A DNA stretch of 64,000 nt, taken from the NCBI GenBank assembly GCA_949752795.1, contig OX457074.1:29001980-29065979 (forward strand). The letters are read 5' to 3'. This document shows positions 1 through 17,326 of the stretch, one piece after another; positions within the stretch are counted from its first letter, which is position 1; each line of letters opens with the position of its first letter. The notes below the pieces were generated by a model. That model was not told where the DNA came from and did not search any database. It was given only the letters and a program-made list of their open reading frames with translations. Source of the stretch: Hyperoodon ampullatus. Its lineage: Eukaryota > Chordata > Mammalia > Artiodactyla > Ziphiidae. A program made the translations under genes and the position numbers.

Positions 1-250
1 GGTGGCCTAAAAAAAGAGGGGGGGCGACCATATATCTCACTTGGGACCAGGAGTCCCCAGAAAGGGTACTGAGGGTGCCCAGGAAAGTTCCCCCAGGTCC
101 ATCTCCAAAAGCAGTGCCTCTAGGCCATACAGCCTAGCATCCAGGAGCTGAGAGTGGCAGAGGGGCTAGAAGGGGCCATGGTCCTAGACGGTGGGGAAGA
201 CTTTTAGGAGACATCAGAATTAAAGTTAGGAGTTGCTGTTCTTCGGGTGG
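1..250. other. Unassigned single-copy sequence
   Basis: No coding, RNA or repeat signal is recognised here. The sequence leads into the purine-rich tract that follows. Confidence 0.4.
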
Positions 251-257
251 ACCAAGA

Positions 258-696
258 AAAACTGAAAGCTAAAGGGAGAGGGAGGGAGAACCAGAGAGGA
301 GAAATAAGAGATGATTCTAGGGGGACATGGAAAGAGAAAAGGGGAGAAAAAGGAGTTAAGAGAAGGAAAAAGAGGAAAGAGAAAGAAAGAGTGAAGAAAG
401 AAGAGGGAAGGAGAAGAAAGGGGGAAAGAAAGGAAGTAAAGAAAGGAGGAAGAAAGGAAGGAAGGAAAAGGAGGAAGAAAAGAAGGGGGAAGTAAGGGAG
501 GAAAGGAAGGAGAAGGAAAGTTTTTAAAGAAGGGGAAAAGGAAAGAAAGAAAGGAGGAAGGAAAAGAAGAACGAAGAGAGAGGAAGGAGGAAGAAAGAAA
601 TAGAGAAGAAAAGGCAAGGAAAAGAAAGAAAGAAAGAAAGAAAAAGAACAGAAAAAATAGGAAAGGAAAGGAAAAGGAAGGAAAGAAAGAAAAGAC
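258..696 (+). repeat. Polypurine (GGAA/GAAA-rich) low-complexity tract
   Basis: About 440 bases consist almost wholly of A and G on the plus strand, built from imperfect GAAA, GGAA and AGGA steps. It directly abuts the CHR SINE on the right. Long open frames through it (Lys/Glu/Arg-rich on plus, Phe/Ser/Leu-rich on minus) reflect composition, not genes. Confidence 0.85.
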
Positions 697-698
697 AA

Positions 699-920
699 GG
701 GCTTCCCTGGTTGCGCAGTGGTTGGGAGTCCGCCTGCCGCTGCAGGGGACGCGGGTTCGTGCCCCAGTCCGGGAAGATCCCACATGCCGCGGAGCGGCTG
801 GGCCCGTGAGCCATGGCCGCTGAGCCTGCGCGTCCGGAGCCTGTGCTCCGCAACGGGAGAGGCCACAACAGTGAGAGGCCCGCGTACCGCAAAAAAAAAA
901 AAGAAAAGAAAAGAAAAGAC
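699..920 (+). mobile_element. CHR-type tRNA-derived SINE (cetacean/cetartiodactyl)
   Basis: The element begins GGCTTCCCTGGTTGCGCAGTG and continues through the RNA polymerase III B-box-like GGGTTCGTGCCCC. It then has the typical body (GATCCCACATGCCGCGGAG, CGTGAGCCATGGCCGCTGAG, GTGAGAGGCCCGCGTACCGC) and an A-rich tail from about 891. It is nearly full length and little diverged, as expected of a fairly young cetacean copy. It is the strongest taxonomic marker in the window. Confidence 0.9.
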
Positions 921-1679
921 AGGTGGCCTGAAAAGAAACAGCAATCACACAAAAACACAGATATCCAACATCATACTGGTGAGATGCCTCTTCAGGCTTG
1001 AAACAAAATGAAAACAGTTACAGACCAGGCATAACCCGAAGGAAAAAAAAAAAAAGGAGAGAGAAAAGGAAGGGAAAATCCAATAAAAAGACCAAAATTT
1101 AAAAAACAGAGATGTATGCTTGGCTGTTGGGGATTGTTTGGTTGGTTAATTTTTGGCTTGGGTGCTTTTCTTTTTCTTTTTCTTTTTGTAATGATCACAG
1201 GCCAGTGGAAGACAGGAGGGGCTGGAGTTTCCTCTTGTAGAGGTACCGTTCACTTGAAGAAGCAGGAAGAAAAAATAAACCAACCCTGATGGCAATTTAA
1301 GAAACAATAGACTCAACTCGTGCTGCCGGCTTTGCTACTTCAAGTGTCATTTTCCACTACCAGGCAAGTTTTTCCTCTCTCTCCCTTTTTTTGTTTTTTG
1401 TTTTCCTCCTTCTCTCACAACCAAAGATGTTTCTTTCCTTTCAGTGCGTATAGATGAGGAGGACGCTGGTTGCCCCAGACAGATAAACCAGAGAGGGAGA
1501 GTGGGGTGGGGAAAGGGGGGAGGGTAGGGAAAGACAGAGAGGAAAGGAGAGGTGAGGGAGAGAGAGAGGCGGACCCTACTGAACGGAGATTCTGTTTTCT
1601 CTTTGCTAAAATAGAAGTGATTTGCAGGCTTTCCCTATGGAATCCAGTTTGACTCTCCGCGGAGCTAAACACAAGCACA
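921..1679. other. Non-coding stretch with A-rich and GA-rich patches
   Basis: Contains an A-run near 1045, a T-rich run near 1165-1190 and a GA-rich patch near 1490-1570. No gene or named repeat is recognised. Confidence 0.4.
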
Positions 1680-2460
1680 CTAACCCCAAGGGGAGGAGGC
1701 GGGGCCCGCGTGGCAAGGGCCCGCCCCTTCATTTGCATTACGCCATCCTTCCGCCTCGCCTCAGCCAATCGCAGCGCAGGAGCCTGCCGGCTCTTAGCGC
1801 AGGGTCACCCTCCCTCGTTAACATCCCTCTATGGCTGGCGCAGGGAGCCGGCCAAAGTTCCTCTCAAAGTGGCGCGCGAAGGATCGCTTAGTACCCGTGT
1901 CCGAGCTGGAGAGGAGCGGGGCTGAGCTGGGCAGAGCCGGGCAGGAGAAGGGAGACAGAAGGAAGGGGAGGAGGATATTCTTCTCAGGGATTTGAGCTGG
2001 GGTCTGCATCCCGGCCATTGCAGTCAGCTAAGCATCCTCGCCGAGCCCTGAGCACGCTCGAGGCGCACAGGCTGCGCCCTCCCAGGGTCGTGTCCTGCTC
2101 CGCTGTCCTGGGACGTCGGGCGCAAAAGTGGAGGAGACGGGAGAGCCCGGGCGGAAGAAGCAGGACGCGCATGCCAGGCGTCCACCTCTTCACTTTGAGG
2201 AGGGGTGGTGGTTGGAAAAATGGGTGCGTGAGATCGGCGCTGGGAGCTCGCAGATGGCACTGCCGCCACGCTGGGAGGGTGGGGTGGACCCTGGGCCCCA
2301 GCAAGCAAGGTGCCGTGGATCCCCAGGGAGTGGGGGACCCGCGCTCTGCCCCTAGTCAAGCCACTGAAACACCTCGCGCTCCGCCGCTAGCCTGGAGACC
2401 GCCGGCATTAGGCGCTGTCCTCACGTGCTCACTTCTCTGGACCATTCCGAGGGCTAGGTA
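1680..2460. promoter_or_regulatory. GC-rich, CpG-island-like promoter candidate
   Basis: The block is rich in CpG and has several promoter elements close together. There is a GC box at about 1695-1704, a second GC-rich site at about 1720-1727, an ATTTGCAT octamer at 1731-1738 and a CCAAT box at 1765-1769, followed by CpG-dense sequence to about 2450. This combination is typical of a vertebrate CpG-island promoter. I do not recognise a first exon, and short open frames on both strands give no familiar protein. The associated gene and direction are unknown. Confidence 0.5.
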
Positions 2461-2717
2461 AACCACCGTTTACCTAACGAATGCTCGCACTGCAGCTGTG
2501 CCAGGCTGCATTTTAAAATTTGCTCGGATTCAATCCACACCCCCTCATCCCTGTCCCCCAAACAGTTTTTTCCTTAGAGTAACTACCAAAGCAAAAACAA
2601 CGTTTCTGATTAGTTATCTGGTGTAGAGTTTCTCTCTTCCTCATTTTGTTAAAATGGGGAGCTTGAACAAACCTTTTCCCCCAACTTCGGCCTCTGACAC
2701 CTGTCAAGAAAGAGAGA

Positions 2718-2779
2718 GATGGGGAAGGAGGGAATGAAGGGAGGGAGGAAGGGAAGAAGGGAGGGAGGAAGGGAAGACG
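2718..2779 (+). repeat. GGAA/GGGA-rich simple repeat
   Basis: A short purine-only run of GGGAGGAA-type steps. Low-complexity sequence, no gene. Confidence 0.75.
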
Positions 2780-4999
2780 AAATGAACTCCTCCCTCAGAC
2801 CTTTCAACTTACATGCTTGTGGCTGGCAAAGGAAATAGCTAGATGTTTCTGGGTAACGTGCCCCATCATTGTTTAGCAGGCTGTAACCTCCAATAAGCAC
2901 ATGGTGAACTTCTGTTTCATTGTCCTCAAAGGAACTCCCTGAATGCAGCCAAGTCTGCTAAGGGCTCCTTTGGGGAAATTGTCTGCCAGAAATCCAGGTC
3001 CCCTTTCTGCCGGCCTTTCTTGGCCCTTTGATTTAGGGAGCTCATGGGATCAATGATGGAAAAGTTCACATGCCCATGTTGAATGGAATGGAGACAGGCA
3101 GAAGTTAAACTTAGTACTCTTCACAGAGCAGGAAAGTGGGAGCCACTTCCAGGTTCATAAACTAGTTGAAAGACTGTATTTCAGGCCTGAGGATACATGG
3201 CTACTGTCTTCAACACTGCTTTATCTCTTGTGCACAAAGCCTGCCCAGTTTCATACCATTTAATTTGGACCACTTCATGTGCTGAGCTCTTCCTCCCTGG
3301 TACTGTAATTAATGCCATTTCCTCCCAGATGCTCTTGAAGAGATCTGTTGGTTCCATCAGGATCCCCACACCACCCACCAGAGTTCCTGGCACACAGTAT
3401 GTGTTCATGAGAGGTATGTCGCTGGAAAAAGGATTATAGGTTTGTGAGGAGGGGAAAGGGGAAGCTGGACATGCTCCATCTCTACAGAATTTAAGTGCAC
3501 AGTTGAATCTTGGCCTGCTGAAAATTTCCCAAAGCTCCAAGTTTAATCTCCAAGGCCCAAAGGGTCCCCAGAGCCCATCCCTTCCCCTTCCTGGACCATC
3601 CCCTTCCTTCTCTCAGGGGATCCTTCAGAGAAGGGGGACCAGGAAGCAGAGGCCACTCTCCTATCAAAGAGTCCCAGGTAGCACTGGCATAAGACCGAGA
3701 CCTCCCTCTCTTTAATTTCCTGTGCCTCCATTTCACTCTCCAGTAAACAGTGTTAAGACTCCCAAGTTGAGTCTGGTGAGGTACACACCCCAGTGATGGG
3801 GAACACACAATGGGACATCAGATCACTGCCAAAGGTGACAGAGAAAGGAGAGACACAGCCACTCTGAGGACCAGGATCAGTGAGAGTAACACAACAGATG
3901 GATTTCTAGGGGGTCAAGCAAATCTAGAAGCACTCTGCAAATGATGTGTTTGTGGAGGTGCCTGATGCTGCGTCATCCAAAAGAGAAACTGGCCCAGAGA
4001 AAGAAGCCTTCAGCAGCCCAATTCCTGCCACAGAGCCAGTAATCTCCCGGAACTAAATAGGAGGAAGGCAACCTCCACATCCACCAGGCCACGGGAGGAA
4101 AAACAAATGGGGGCAGGTATGTTTTGCTACAGCCAAGTCCATTTCGCTATGCAGAGGCAGCAGATACTTCACCTGGGATGCTGAGTGTACTTTATTTTAA
4201 TCAAGCAGAGTGTATTTGTAGTTTTTCTTCTGGGCATCCTTGTGCTTTCAACCTTGCTCGCTTACCCAGTAAGAAATGTTTAAGTAGGAAGGAAGTTAAA
4301 GAGAAGGTGGAAAAGAGACGAAGAGGGTGATAGAAAATGGGGAACAACACCCAGGCCACCAGAATGGTACCTTTTTGTGGATTTCCTCTGGTGAATAATG
4401 AACTAGCACTGGCAGTTTGAAACTTCGAAAAATCCCTTAAATGCTTTTCAGTCTTCCCTCATGTAAGGTTTGCACCACCTGCAGAAAGCAAAACGTGTGT
4501 GTACAGGGGTGACTATAAAGTATGTACTGAGACTGTCTTCATCCTTTTTACATTATAGTCACATCCTCTGTGGAGAGACAAACTTGTACATTTAGCATTG
4601 CCCATGCTTTATAGCATATCTGTGATATGACTTTAGGATAACCTATAACGGTAATCACTTATAAGGTAAACCCTGCTTATCAGCTTAATCAAATGGGGAA
4701 AGGAGGAATTTTGTTAGAAATGCAGATTTCCAGGCCTTGTCTAGACCTACAGAATTAGGGAGGAAGAAAGTGAGGGGTAAAGAACATGTATATGAGGAAA
4801 ATATACAGCAGAATGGGATTATATGTGGAAGGAGCAATTGGAAGCGCTTGATATTTCCCCTGGAGTGAAGACTCGCTTGGGGCTTCTCAGAGTTTCTTTC
4901 GCCTGGCGGTGGGTGCGCTTCAGCATCCACCCACTTCCTCTCCGTTGCTCCAGACAGCAGACAAGGCTGCCCAGCCTTCGGGGTCTCCCCGCCCTGGGA
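2780..4999. other. Single-copy non-coding sequence, nothing recognised
   Basis: Ordinary mammalian intergenic or intronic composition. Short open frames do not resemble known proteins and lack splice context. Diverged repeat remnants may be present but could not be named. Confidence 0.35.
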
Positions 5000-5660
5000 G
5001 CAACTCAGGCCCTGTGCGCAAGCCCTTCTCCCCACCCCGACCTTGGAAACCATCTCACTCGTGGCTATTCCAACCCTCTTACGTCACAAAGAGATCAATT
5101 CCGTTTCCTGAAGAGCATCAGTCGCCGCGGTAACTTCCGGGAAGTGCAAATGGAAACACACCCGCTCCCCAAAAGAGCGGAGACAAGATAAACACCGCCC
5201 AGCTAAGCCTAGGGGGACGTCCCAGGGAAAGAGGGAATCTTCTCCGCGAGTCCGCCCCCAGGAGGCCAGACTTGGGAGCTGTCATTCAGAAAATTCCCTC
5301 GTTTCGGTCCCCCTTAGGGAGACACGCTCCCAGAAAGGCCGCCTGTTGGGGAAATGCCCCTTGCCTTTTGCCACTAGCCAGAGACCAGAGTGAAACCGGA
5401 GGAAAGATGCCTCCTCCAAAGCTGGGAAGAAGGGAAAAGGGAAAGACGGGGTGATGAAGGCCAAAGGTGCGAAGTCCTCCCGCACGCGGCCGGCTCCGAA
5501 GGCGGCCCTGCGTGGCCTAGAGTCCCGGGCAGGGTTGGACAGAGGCCAAGGCACTGCCCCAGAGAGGAGAGAGATAGGTGGGTGGAGGGTGGTGGCCCGG
5601 GGCCCTGGGAAAGAGAGGACCTGTGTGGGACGTGGTTCTGCAGCGATCCCTGAGCAGCAC
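5000..5660. promoter_or_regulatory. GC-rich region with CRE-like and ETS-like motifs
   Basis: A CpG-enriched stretch with TTACGTCA (CRE-like) at about 5079-5086 and ACTTCCGG (ETS-like) near 5132. It could be a promoter or enhancer. No exon is recognised nearby, so this is a weak call. Confidence 0.25.
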
Positions 5661-5951
5661 CCAGATGCTGACAGGGGTGGTCAAACAATGGATCCCGGTC
5701 GCCCGTGGCAAATCCCTGCCCCTCCCTTCCTAATGACACTACCCGCTGCCCTGGCCACGGTTCCAGCGGAAATCGTCTGCCCTCCGTCCTTGCTCTCAGT
5801 CCTCTCTGGCAAGTGGCAAAGGGAAGGGGGCATTTCCCTGTACCATGAACCCTGATTCCGACACCCAGTGCTGCAGAGAAGCCCCAGCTTGCTCGTCCAG
5901 TCTGGCTGATACTTCCAGACCCTGGGAGCGTGCCTCTTCCCACAGCACGGA

Positions 5952-6030
5952 CAGGGAAACTGAGGCCTAGAGAGGGACAAAGTCACCCACAGAGAGCTAG
6001 GAGGTAGAAGTCAGGCAAATAACACCGCTG
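5952..6030 (+). repeat. MIR-like SINE fragment
   Basis: GGGAAACTGAGGCCTAGAGAGGGACAAAGTCACCCACAGAGAGCTAGGAGG-type sequence keeps the MIR core order: AAACTGAGGC, AGAGAGG, then a stretch resembling GGTCACACAGCTAG. Diverged. Confidence 0.55.
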
Positions 6031-6164
6031 GGGCTCTGGCTTGGGAGTGCTTAGTCTGCCTGGGACGAGGGCTTGAGGCCAGGGGTTCTAATGAACTTTT
6101 CCCGGATCGAGCCTGCAGACTCTCGGGTTTCCTCTGGGATGGTCCCCAGATAAGAATAGATCCC

Positions 6165-6310
6165 ATTTGTTGGAGGTTTTATGGGCATAAACTCACTGAA
6201 TTCCCACAACAGACAAACAAGGTAGGTAAGTTCACCCCTATTTTACAGGTGAGAAAACTGACGCTCCGTGATTAAAATGAAACTTGCCCACAGCTGCATT
6301 GCTAATAAAC
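6165..6310 (+). repeat. MIR SINE fragment
   Basis: Shows the MIR core: ACTCACTGAATTCCCACAAC, then AAGGTAGGTAAGTTC, then CCCTATTTTACAGGTGAGAAAACTGA and AACTTGCCCA. Ancient mammalian SINE. Confidence 0.7.
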
Positions 6311-7261
6311 TCGCCGAGCCGAAATTTCTCCAGAGCCTATATATGCTGTGAACCTTGGATCCAAACCACTCACCCAGCTTCGGTGCTCATCTCCCGCATT
6401 CGCCTTGGTGCTTGCCCCCCATGGCTCGAAGATCCTTTTAGCTCTTGGGCCTGTAGTTATCCTGGATGACAAAGGAGCATGGGTGCAAGTTGTCCCCCCG
6501 AAGGCAGGCAGCAGAGAGTAGAGAGGAGGGTAAACGGTTCTGAAAAGCCATAATACGCGGACTGCATGCGCATTGCAGTGGTCGGATACAGATGCCTGCG
6601 TCTCTTGGGGCCGCCAGTGGCACGGCGCGCTAGGGCGCCAGCTATATCCCTGGCTCTGCCACATTTGTTATGTGACCCCCAGTTAGCCGCTTCTCCCCAG
6701 CCCTAGCTGAAATTTTAGAGCTCCAGGCGCATGCAAAGTTGCCTAATTGAAATAGACTAAATAAAAGACTGTGGGGAAGACCGGGACGCCCATCAGAGGG
6801 TAAAAATCTGGACACCTGCGGATGTGCTTTAATGGAGGAAGGCCACATGGCCTTGGAATGACCATAGCTAAAAGCTGAAGTTACTCCGTGCAGAGACAAC
6901 ACAGTTAGGGGTACTGCCAGAAAGGTCCCAGTCAAAGGCTGCCCCAGGGCGCGAACTTACCCCTCCCCGGACCCTTCCACACAGTCCTCCAGCTGGTGGG
7001 ATTGGAATTGATCAGGCTGCTTGATTCTGGAGTCTGAATGGCCCTCTCTCCCCGCACGGAAGGAGACTCCAGGGTGGGAGAACAGGGTTGCCGGGCTGTT
7101 TGGAAATTAACATCCCTTCAGTAGTGCAGATCCGAAAGAAGGAAATTGAGGCCTCTGAGGATTTGGAGCGGAAGGGAAGGAAAAGGCCTGTTTGCTTAGA
7201 GGAAAGTAGAAGGGAGGAGGAGTTTAGCAGACAAGCCCGAGATGTCGCAGTCACAAAAAGT

Positions 7262-7670
7262 TCTTGAGTGTGTTTTCTTTAAGGTGCAATTCACTGGGTG
7301 TTTACGCACCGCTCCGCGCTTGGAGTTCTTTGCTGGATGTGTGTGATGTGAGTGTGCAAGTATGTTTGTACAAACGAAGAGTGGTTGTATATCGTGGGTC
7401 TGTGGAATACGACTCTGTGGCATTGAGTGACTTCGCGCACTTGGGTGCATGTGTGCACGTGTGCTTGAGGAGGATTGTTGCACACAAAAGTGAGTACATG
7501 AGTGCATGTGTATAGTGTGTGCATGTGTCACGTGTAGACATTCCTCCTTTATGTGAGCGGGTGTGCATGTAATGTGTGTGCAAAAGCATGGTACCTGTGT
7601 CTGAGCCTGAGCTTATATGTGATTCGTGTGTCCATATGTGCATGTGAAATCCAGCAAAGTAGTCCCCCAA
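7262..7670 (+). repeat. Imperfect TG-rich repeat
   Basis: Around 400 bases are enriched in TGTG, GTGCATGTG and TGTGTG steps with many interruptions. This is a decayed dinucleotide repeat. His/Thr-rich open frames on the minus strand are composition effects. Confidence 0.6.
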
Positions 7671-8502
7671 AGATCTCAGGTCCAGTCAAAGGAAAGGTGC
7701 AGACAGGCTGCGGACTGAGCGCCCCATGGCAGGTGTGGAAACTGTGGATCCTTTGACCTGCAGGTAGCAGGAGGTCGCCCACGGGGCGCAGGTGCCGCCC
7801 AGAGGCTACAGGTTAGCGCCCAGCTCGGTTCCAGGCGGGCGAGGCAGGTTCCACCGGCATCCGCAAATTATGCGGAATGCGCACGCACTGATCCCTGGTG
7901 GACAGTTCCGCACTCTCAATTGTTCCTCGCGCACAGTTTCTGATTATTGATGCCGTGTGTCCTAGAAGAGACTGCTTCGGGTTATCTGCATATTTATTAT
8001 CTTTATCACCGTCATTATTTGGTGGCTGTATGAAGATGGTGCCAAGCCCACCAAGACCGCCATGCCCCACCTCCCCGAGGCTGCCCTGGACGCGCAGTGA
8101 CCCGCGGGTGCCCGAATCTTCCCTTTATTTGGAGCCACAGCGCCACCTCGCGACCACACTGCCTCCCTCCCATCACTGCCGCCCATGGCAGAGCCTTTCT
8201 TGGTCCAGACCACCCAAGTTCCCATTCTTGGCTTTCCATTCGCTTTTCATGGGAGAAGAGTAGATGTTAAGGAATTCGGTAATGGGGTAAAAAATGGAGA
8301 AGGGAAAAATAAGGGCAATTAAAAGTAAAAGACTGGAGGAGAGGAGAAATAGTAAGAAGGAGAATGAAGATAAGGAATCATTGACAAACAAAAGGTGGAA
8401 ATAGAAAGTAAGTCAATGTGGATCAGGGAGATAAGAAAGACTTGAAGAAAGGCTGCTAGTTCAGGCAGAATGGGGAGAACAAATAAGGAAAGGCAATTCT
8501 TA

Positions 8503-9180
<678 letters not shown>

Positions 9181-9359
9181 TCAGCAGGTAGAAAGTAGCT
9201 GTTTGGCCCCTCTGAAGGAATGCAATAGCCTCCTTCACTGCCCCTTGTCTACGTCCCCTTACCTCCTTTTCTGAAGAGGTTAGTGGTTTGCGGCTTCCCT
9301 CTTAGGGTTAGCTACAAAGGCTGGGAAGTGAATGGAGAGGAAGATTCAACAGGTAACTT

Positions 9360-9530
9360 CTTCCTGCTGCCGGCAAGGCCACGCCCCTAAATTATAACCA
9401 CGCCTCTTTTGGGAGACTGTCGGGGTGGTTCCGGACCAGCCCGGCCTCCAGTCAGAGTTCAGTCACTCCTTTCGCTCTGCGGAGATCTCGCGGCTATCCT
9501 GTGAGTTGTAGTTTGTCTTCAAAGCTACCA
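9360..9530. promoter_or_regulatory. Small GC-rich promoter-like block beside the LRRC37 fragment
   Basis: Has GC-box-like CACGCCCC near 9372, CpG-rich sequence and TGTAGTTTG (part of a ZNF143-like site) near 9509. It lies just upstream of the minus-strand LRRC37-like fragment, so it may be that gene's old promoter. Inference only. Confidence 0.3.
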
Positions 9531-9835
9531 GGGCGTTGGGGCCATGCTCCCACATCCTTTCCCATTCCCTTGTAGTAGTGCCTGATGGAAGTTGTAGTTA
9601 CTATAGAGAGAAACTATTCTGTGTCTTTACAAGGTCAGGTCAACCGCACAAACACTCCTTGGGGTTAGAACAGAGGCCTAATAGGACGGATCTGAATAAC
9701 AATAATGAGGGGCATACACTAGGGCATGCGGAGAAATAGGTGACTCTACATCTCACTTGGGAGTAGAGGCGCCCTGGTCATTTTAATCTAGTAGGGTTCT
9801 TGCATGCAATTACAACTTCAGATAGAGATGAGACT

Positions 9836-9905
9836 GCAAGCCTAGAAAGGTTGCACATGACTTGCCCAAGGTCGGAGCTGAGCCAGAGAGGTGTTGGAAA
9901 TGGGC
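9836..9905 (+). repeat. MIR-like fragment
   Basis: Retains ACTTGCCCAAGGTC, the 3' part of the MIR core. Short and diverged. Confidence 0.45.
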
Positions 9906-10523
9906 TCTCCAGCTGGAACGTATCTCCTTGGAATCGGTGGTGGTAACGTTAGACAAGAACATGCCGATAGTGTGCATGTAGTGACCCAGGGATGGACATC
10001 TGACTCAGGGCAGGGACATATTAGTGTTGCCCACCTCAGACACACAAGTGGTGGCAGGGAAAACACTTTGGAATGTCGCAGCTTATGTGTGTATACAGAA
10101 GAGTTATCAGGACTGAAAATCAAGTCCAGAGGAAACCCCAGCTGGGCTAGGGCAGGGCAATGAAAAATTATCAGCAGAAGGAAATGGCTTTCAGCAAACA
10201 GTGCTATCATGGACACAGCTTAAGTCCAGGATGAAACTAGGAGCCAGAATAATAGGACAGAAACATAGGACACCAGAGACACGCTCACAGATTAGACCAA
10301 TGCATACTGGACCAGGAATTCTTACATTCCTTATTCCCAGGGTTCTGTCTCCACAGTGAACTAGGCCTAAGTCCATGGGCAAGAAAATTAAGTGCAGACA
10401 CCTCGAAAAAATTAGAGGCCTATGAAGGAGGGGACCCTCAGAATCCAGGCCTCAATTTGGGGAGCCTACAACACAAGGTTTCCTAGTCCCTGACAAAGAG
10501 AGGACTTCTCCCTCAGTAACCGA
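9906..10523. other. Single-copy sequence flanking the array
   Basis: No gene recognised. Homology to the tandem units begins abruptly at 10,524 (GAGCCCCAAACACAG). The sequence left of that point differs from the sequence left of the same motif in units 2 and later, so this is the left edge of the array. Confidence 0.6.
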
Positions 10524-10784
10524 GAGCCCCAAACACAGCCCAGAACGGGGGAGGCAAGTTTCCATACATCTGATCATGACCCAAGAGACCAGATGAGGAA
10601 AACTGAAGCCTGGGCTCTTTCTCACAGGCTGGGGAAATCAGGCATTGGGTGTCCATCCCTACATCTTACGTTCTCCCCAGAGGGTGGCTTCTGAGCCACC
10701 CTAAAACGAACTAAGTTTTCTGCACTCTGGGGGAGCTTTAAGATGCTTGGGGGTGTGTGACAGGGAAAGGAAAATTGCTCTAAA

Positions 10785-11195
10785 CTCTAAAGCACTGCTC
10801 TGCAATAGCATTTTCCATGATGATGGAAATGTTCTAAATCTGTGCCGTCCAATGCAGTAGCCACTAGCTCCATGTGGCTACTGAGCACTTAGAAGATCAT
10901 GGCACTGAGGACCAGAATTTTCTGTTTTGTTTCTGTCTAAGCCATGAAGCTTGTGGGGTCTGATTTCCCCGACCAGCGATTGAACCCCAGCTACAGCAGT
11001 GAAAGCGCCAAGTCTCAACAACTGGACTGCCAGAGAACAGAATTGGATGCCAGGGAAATTCTGTTCCCTGAGGAAGAGAATTTTTAAACTTTAACTTAAT
11101 TTTTAATAGAATTAATTTTCCTCAATTGTAATTAATTTACATTCTAATAGGCATTTGGATAGTGGCTTCTGTAATTGACAATGCAGCTCTAGGGC
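10785..11195. mobile_element. Ancient hAT-like DNA element split by a CHR-type SINE, unit 1
   Basis: Outer arms read GCACTGCTCTGCAATAGC and GATGATGGAAATGTTCTAAA on the left and TAGTGGCTTCTGTAATTGAC, then ATGCAGCTCT on the right. The arms are rough inverted copies, as in non-autonomous hAT (MER-type) elements. The inner part, about 10,925-11,076, is a minus-strand tRNA-type SINE (CCCCGACCAGCGATTGAACC, CAACTGGACTGCCAG). The exact MER family is uncertain. Confidence 0.55.
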
Positions 11196-11412
11196 CTTGG
11201 GGATAACGGATTTAGCTAGACAGTGATGGAGGGAAAGCAGGGATAGTTTAGGTCCTCATGAGGACCAGTGTGATCGGGCTGGGTTGAATGTCCTCAAACA
11301 ACCACAGAAGAATTCTCTTGTCTCTTTATTTCTCATGCTTATCTGTTCCCTCTTTTTCTAAGTTTCTTATCACACTCTGATATCCCCACTCCTTGATGGT
11401 CTCCAGTTAGTT

Positions 11413-11418
11413 GTTGGA
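11413..11418. other. Empty LTR target site in unit 1
   Basis: GTTGGA occurs here once, uninterrupted, in TTAGTTGTTGGATGTC. In every later unit this hexamer is duplicated on the two sides of the solo LTR. Unit 1 thus preserves the pre-insertion state. Confidence 0.85.
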
Positions 11419-11443
11419 TGTCTCTTGATGAAGGCGCCTGAGA

Positions 11444-11507
11444 GACAGAGCTTCGCACTTGTCCCTGCCTGCTCTGTCTCTGGCGGGAGTCAAAGATCAC
11501 ACGCCCA
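11444..11507. repeat. Single ancestral copy of the 63-bp minisatellite unit
   Basis: One diverged copy of the sequence that forms five or six tandem copies in the other units. It lies beyond the SPEM3 stop at 11,566-11,568, so it is non-coding in this unit. Confidence 0.8.
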
Positions 11508-11565
11508 GGCCGCATACCTGATAGTTGTGGCAGGCTGGAGGAACTGTATCCATGGGGTGGTACAC

Positions 11566-14837
<3,272 letters not shown>

Positions 14838-14874
14838 GGCTGGTGGTCCCAGGACTGCCTGGGTCCCCTGGCCT

Positions 14875-14930
14875 CCATATATATACTGGGAGACAGACTG
14901 GGTCATAATGGGGCAGGTGGTGGCGTCACA
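14875..14930 (-). promoter_or_regulatory. SPEM3 TATA-like box and CRE half-site, unit 1
   Basis: TATATATA at about 14,877-14,886 lies some 40-50 bases upstream of the SPEM3 ATG. TGACG (minus strand, 14,928-14,924) is about 90 bases upstream. A CRE-type site plus TATA is common in genes expressed in spermatids. Both elements recur in the other complete copies. Confidence 0.45.
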
Positions 14931-15533
14931 GTGAGGGAGGGGGACGAAAAGGTGGGCCAGGCGTGGCATTCCCTGGTTACCCAAGTGAGGTAAGCTGAGA
15001 CTGGACAGCCAAACAGGGAACGGATTCCGGCACACCTCCCCTCGAGCTGTCAAACATTCGCTCACCGCCCACTGACTCACTTGTTCAAATGTCACATTCC
15101 ATCTCTTGGCCCCTCCTGAGACTAAAAAGACCTTGGCCTCAGAGCCCTGCGGAAGGCCTGGCTGGAGTCCAGAGCCTCAGCCTTCTTCATGCCCTTCACT
15201 GGCTGTGGAGCTGGACCTGCCCAGATGTGGAACCTCCCAGTTTGGAAGCAGCTTCTTGTATGAGGCTCTTTGGGGACAGGGACAGCTGAGACACAGAGGA
15301 GGTGCCAAGAGACCAGTGGTTTGGAGACTGCAGCTGCAGATCTACTTAGTGCATGGTATCGGACCAGGAGGGGCCTGCTGGCAGGACTGTGGCCACTAAA
15401 CCAAGGGGACCCTCAAGCCCAGAAGGGGACACTGGCTTCTTATTGCAGGAAGCCAAAGGCAGGGACCCAAGCTGGCAGAAGGAGTGGCGCTTCCAAGCCA
15501 CAGACCGCCAATGTTTTCTGGACCATGGCGCTC

Positions 15534-15539
15534 TTTATT
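15534..15539 (-). terminator. SPEM2 poly(A) signal (AATAAA), unit 1
   Basis: AATAAA on the minus strand about 55 bases after the end of the SPEM2 frame. Also found at 26,879-26,884 in unit 2 and at the matching places in units 3 and 4. Confidence 0.6.
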
Positions 15540-15592
15540 CCTCTCTCCATGCCCTGCCGCTCCCCACCCGCCCCCATTAGCTGCTGGCCAGT

Positions 15593-17326
<1,734 letters not shown>

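Noticed and set aside
204..958. Phe/Ser/Leu-rich open frames on the minus strand near the left end
   Set aside because: They are translations of the polypurine tract and the CHR SINE, not genes.
7196..7670. His/Thr-rich minus-strand frames over the TG-rich region
   Set aside because: Composition of a decayed dinucleotide repeat; no homology or gene structure.
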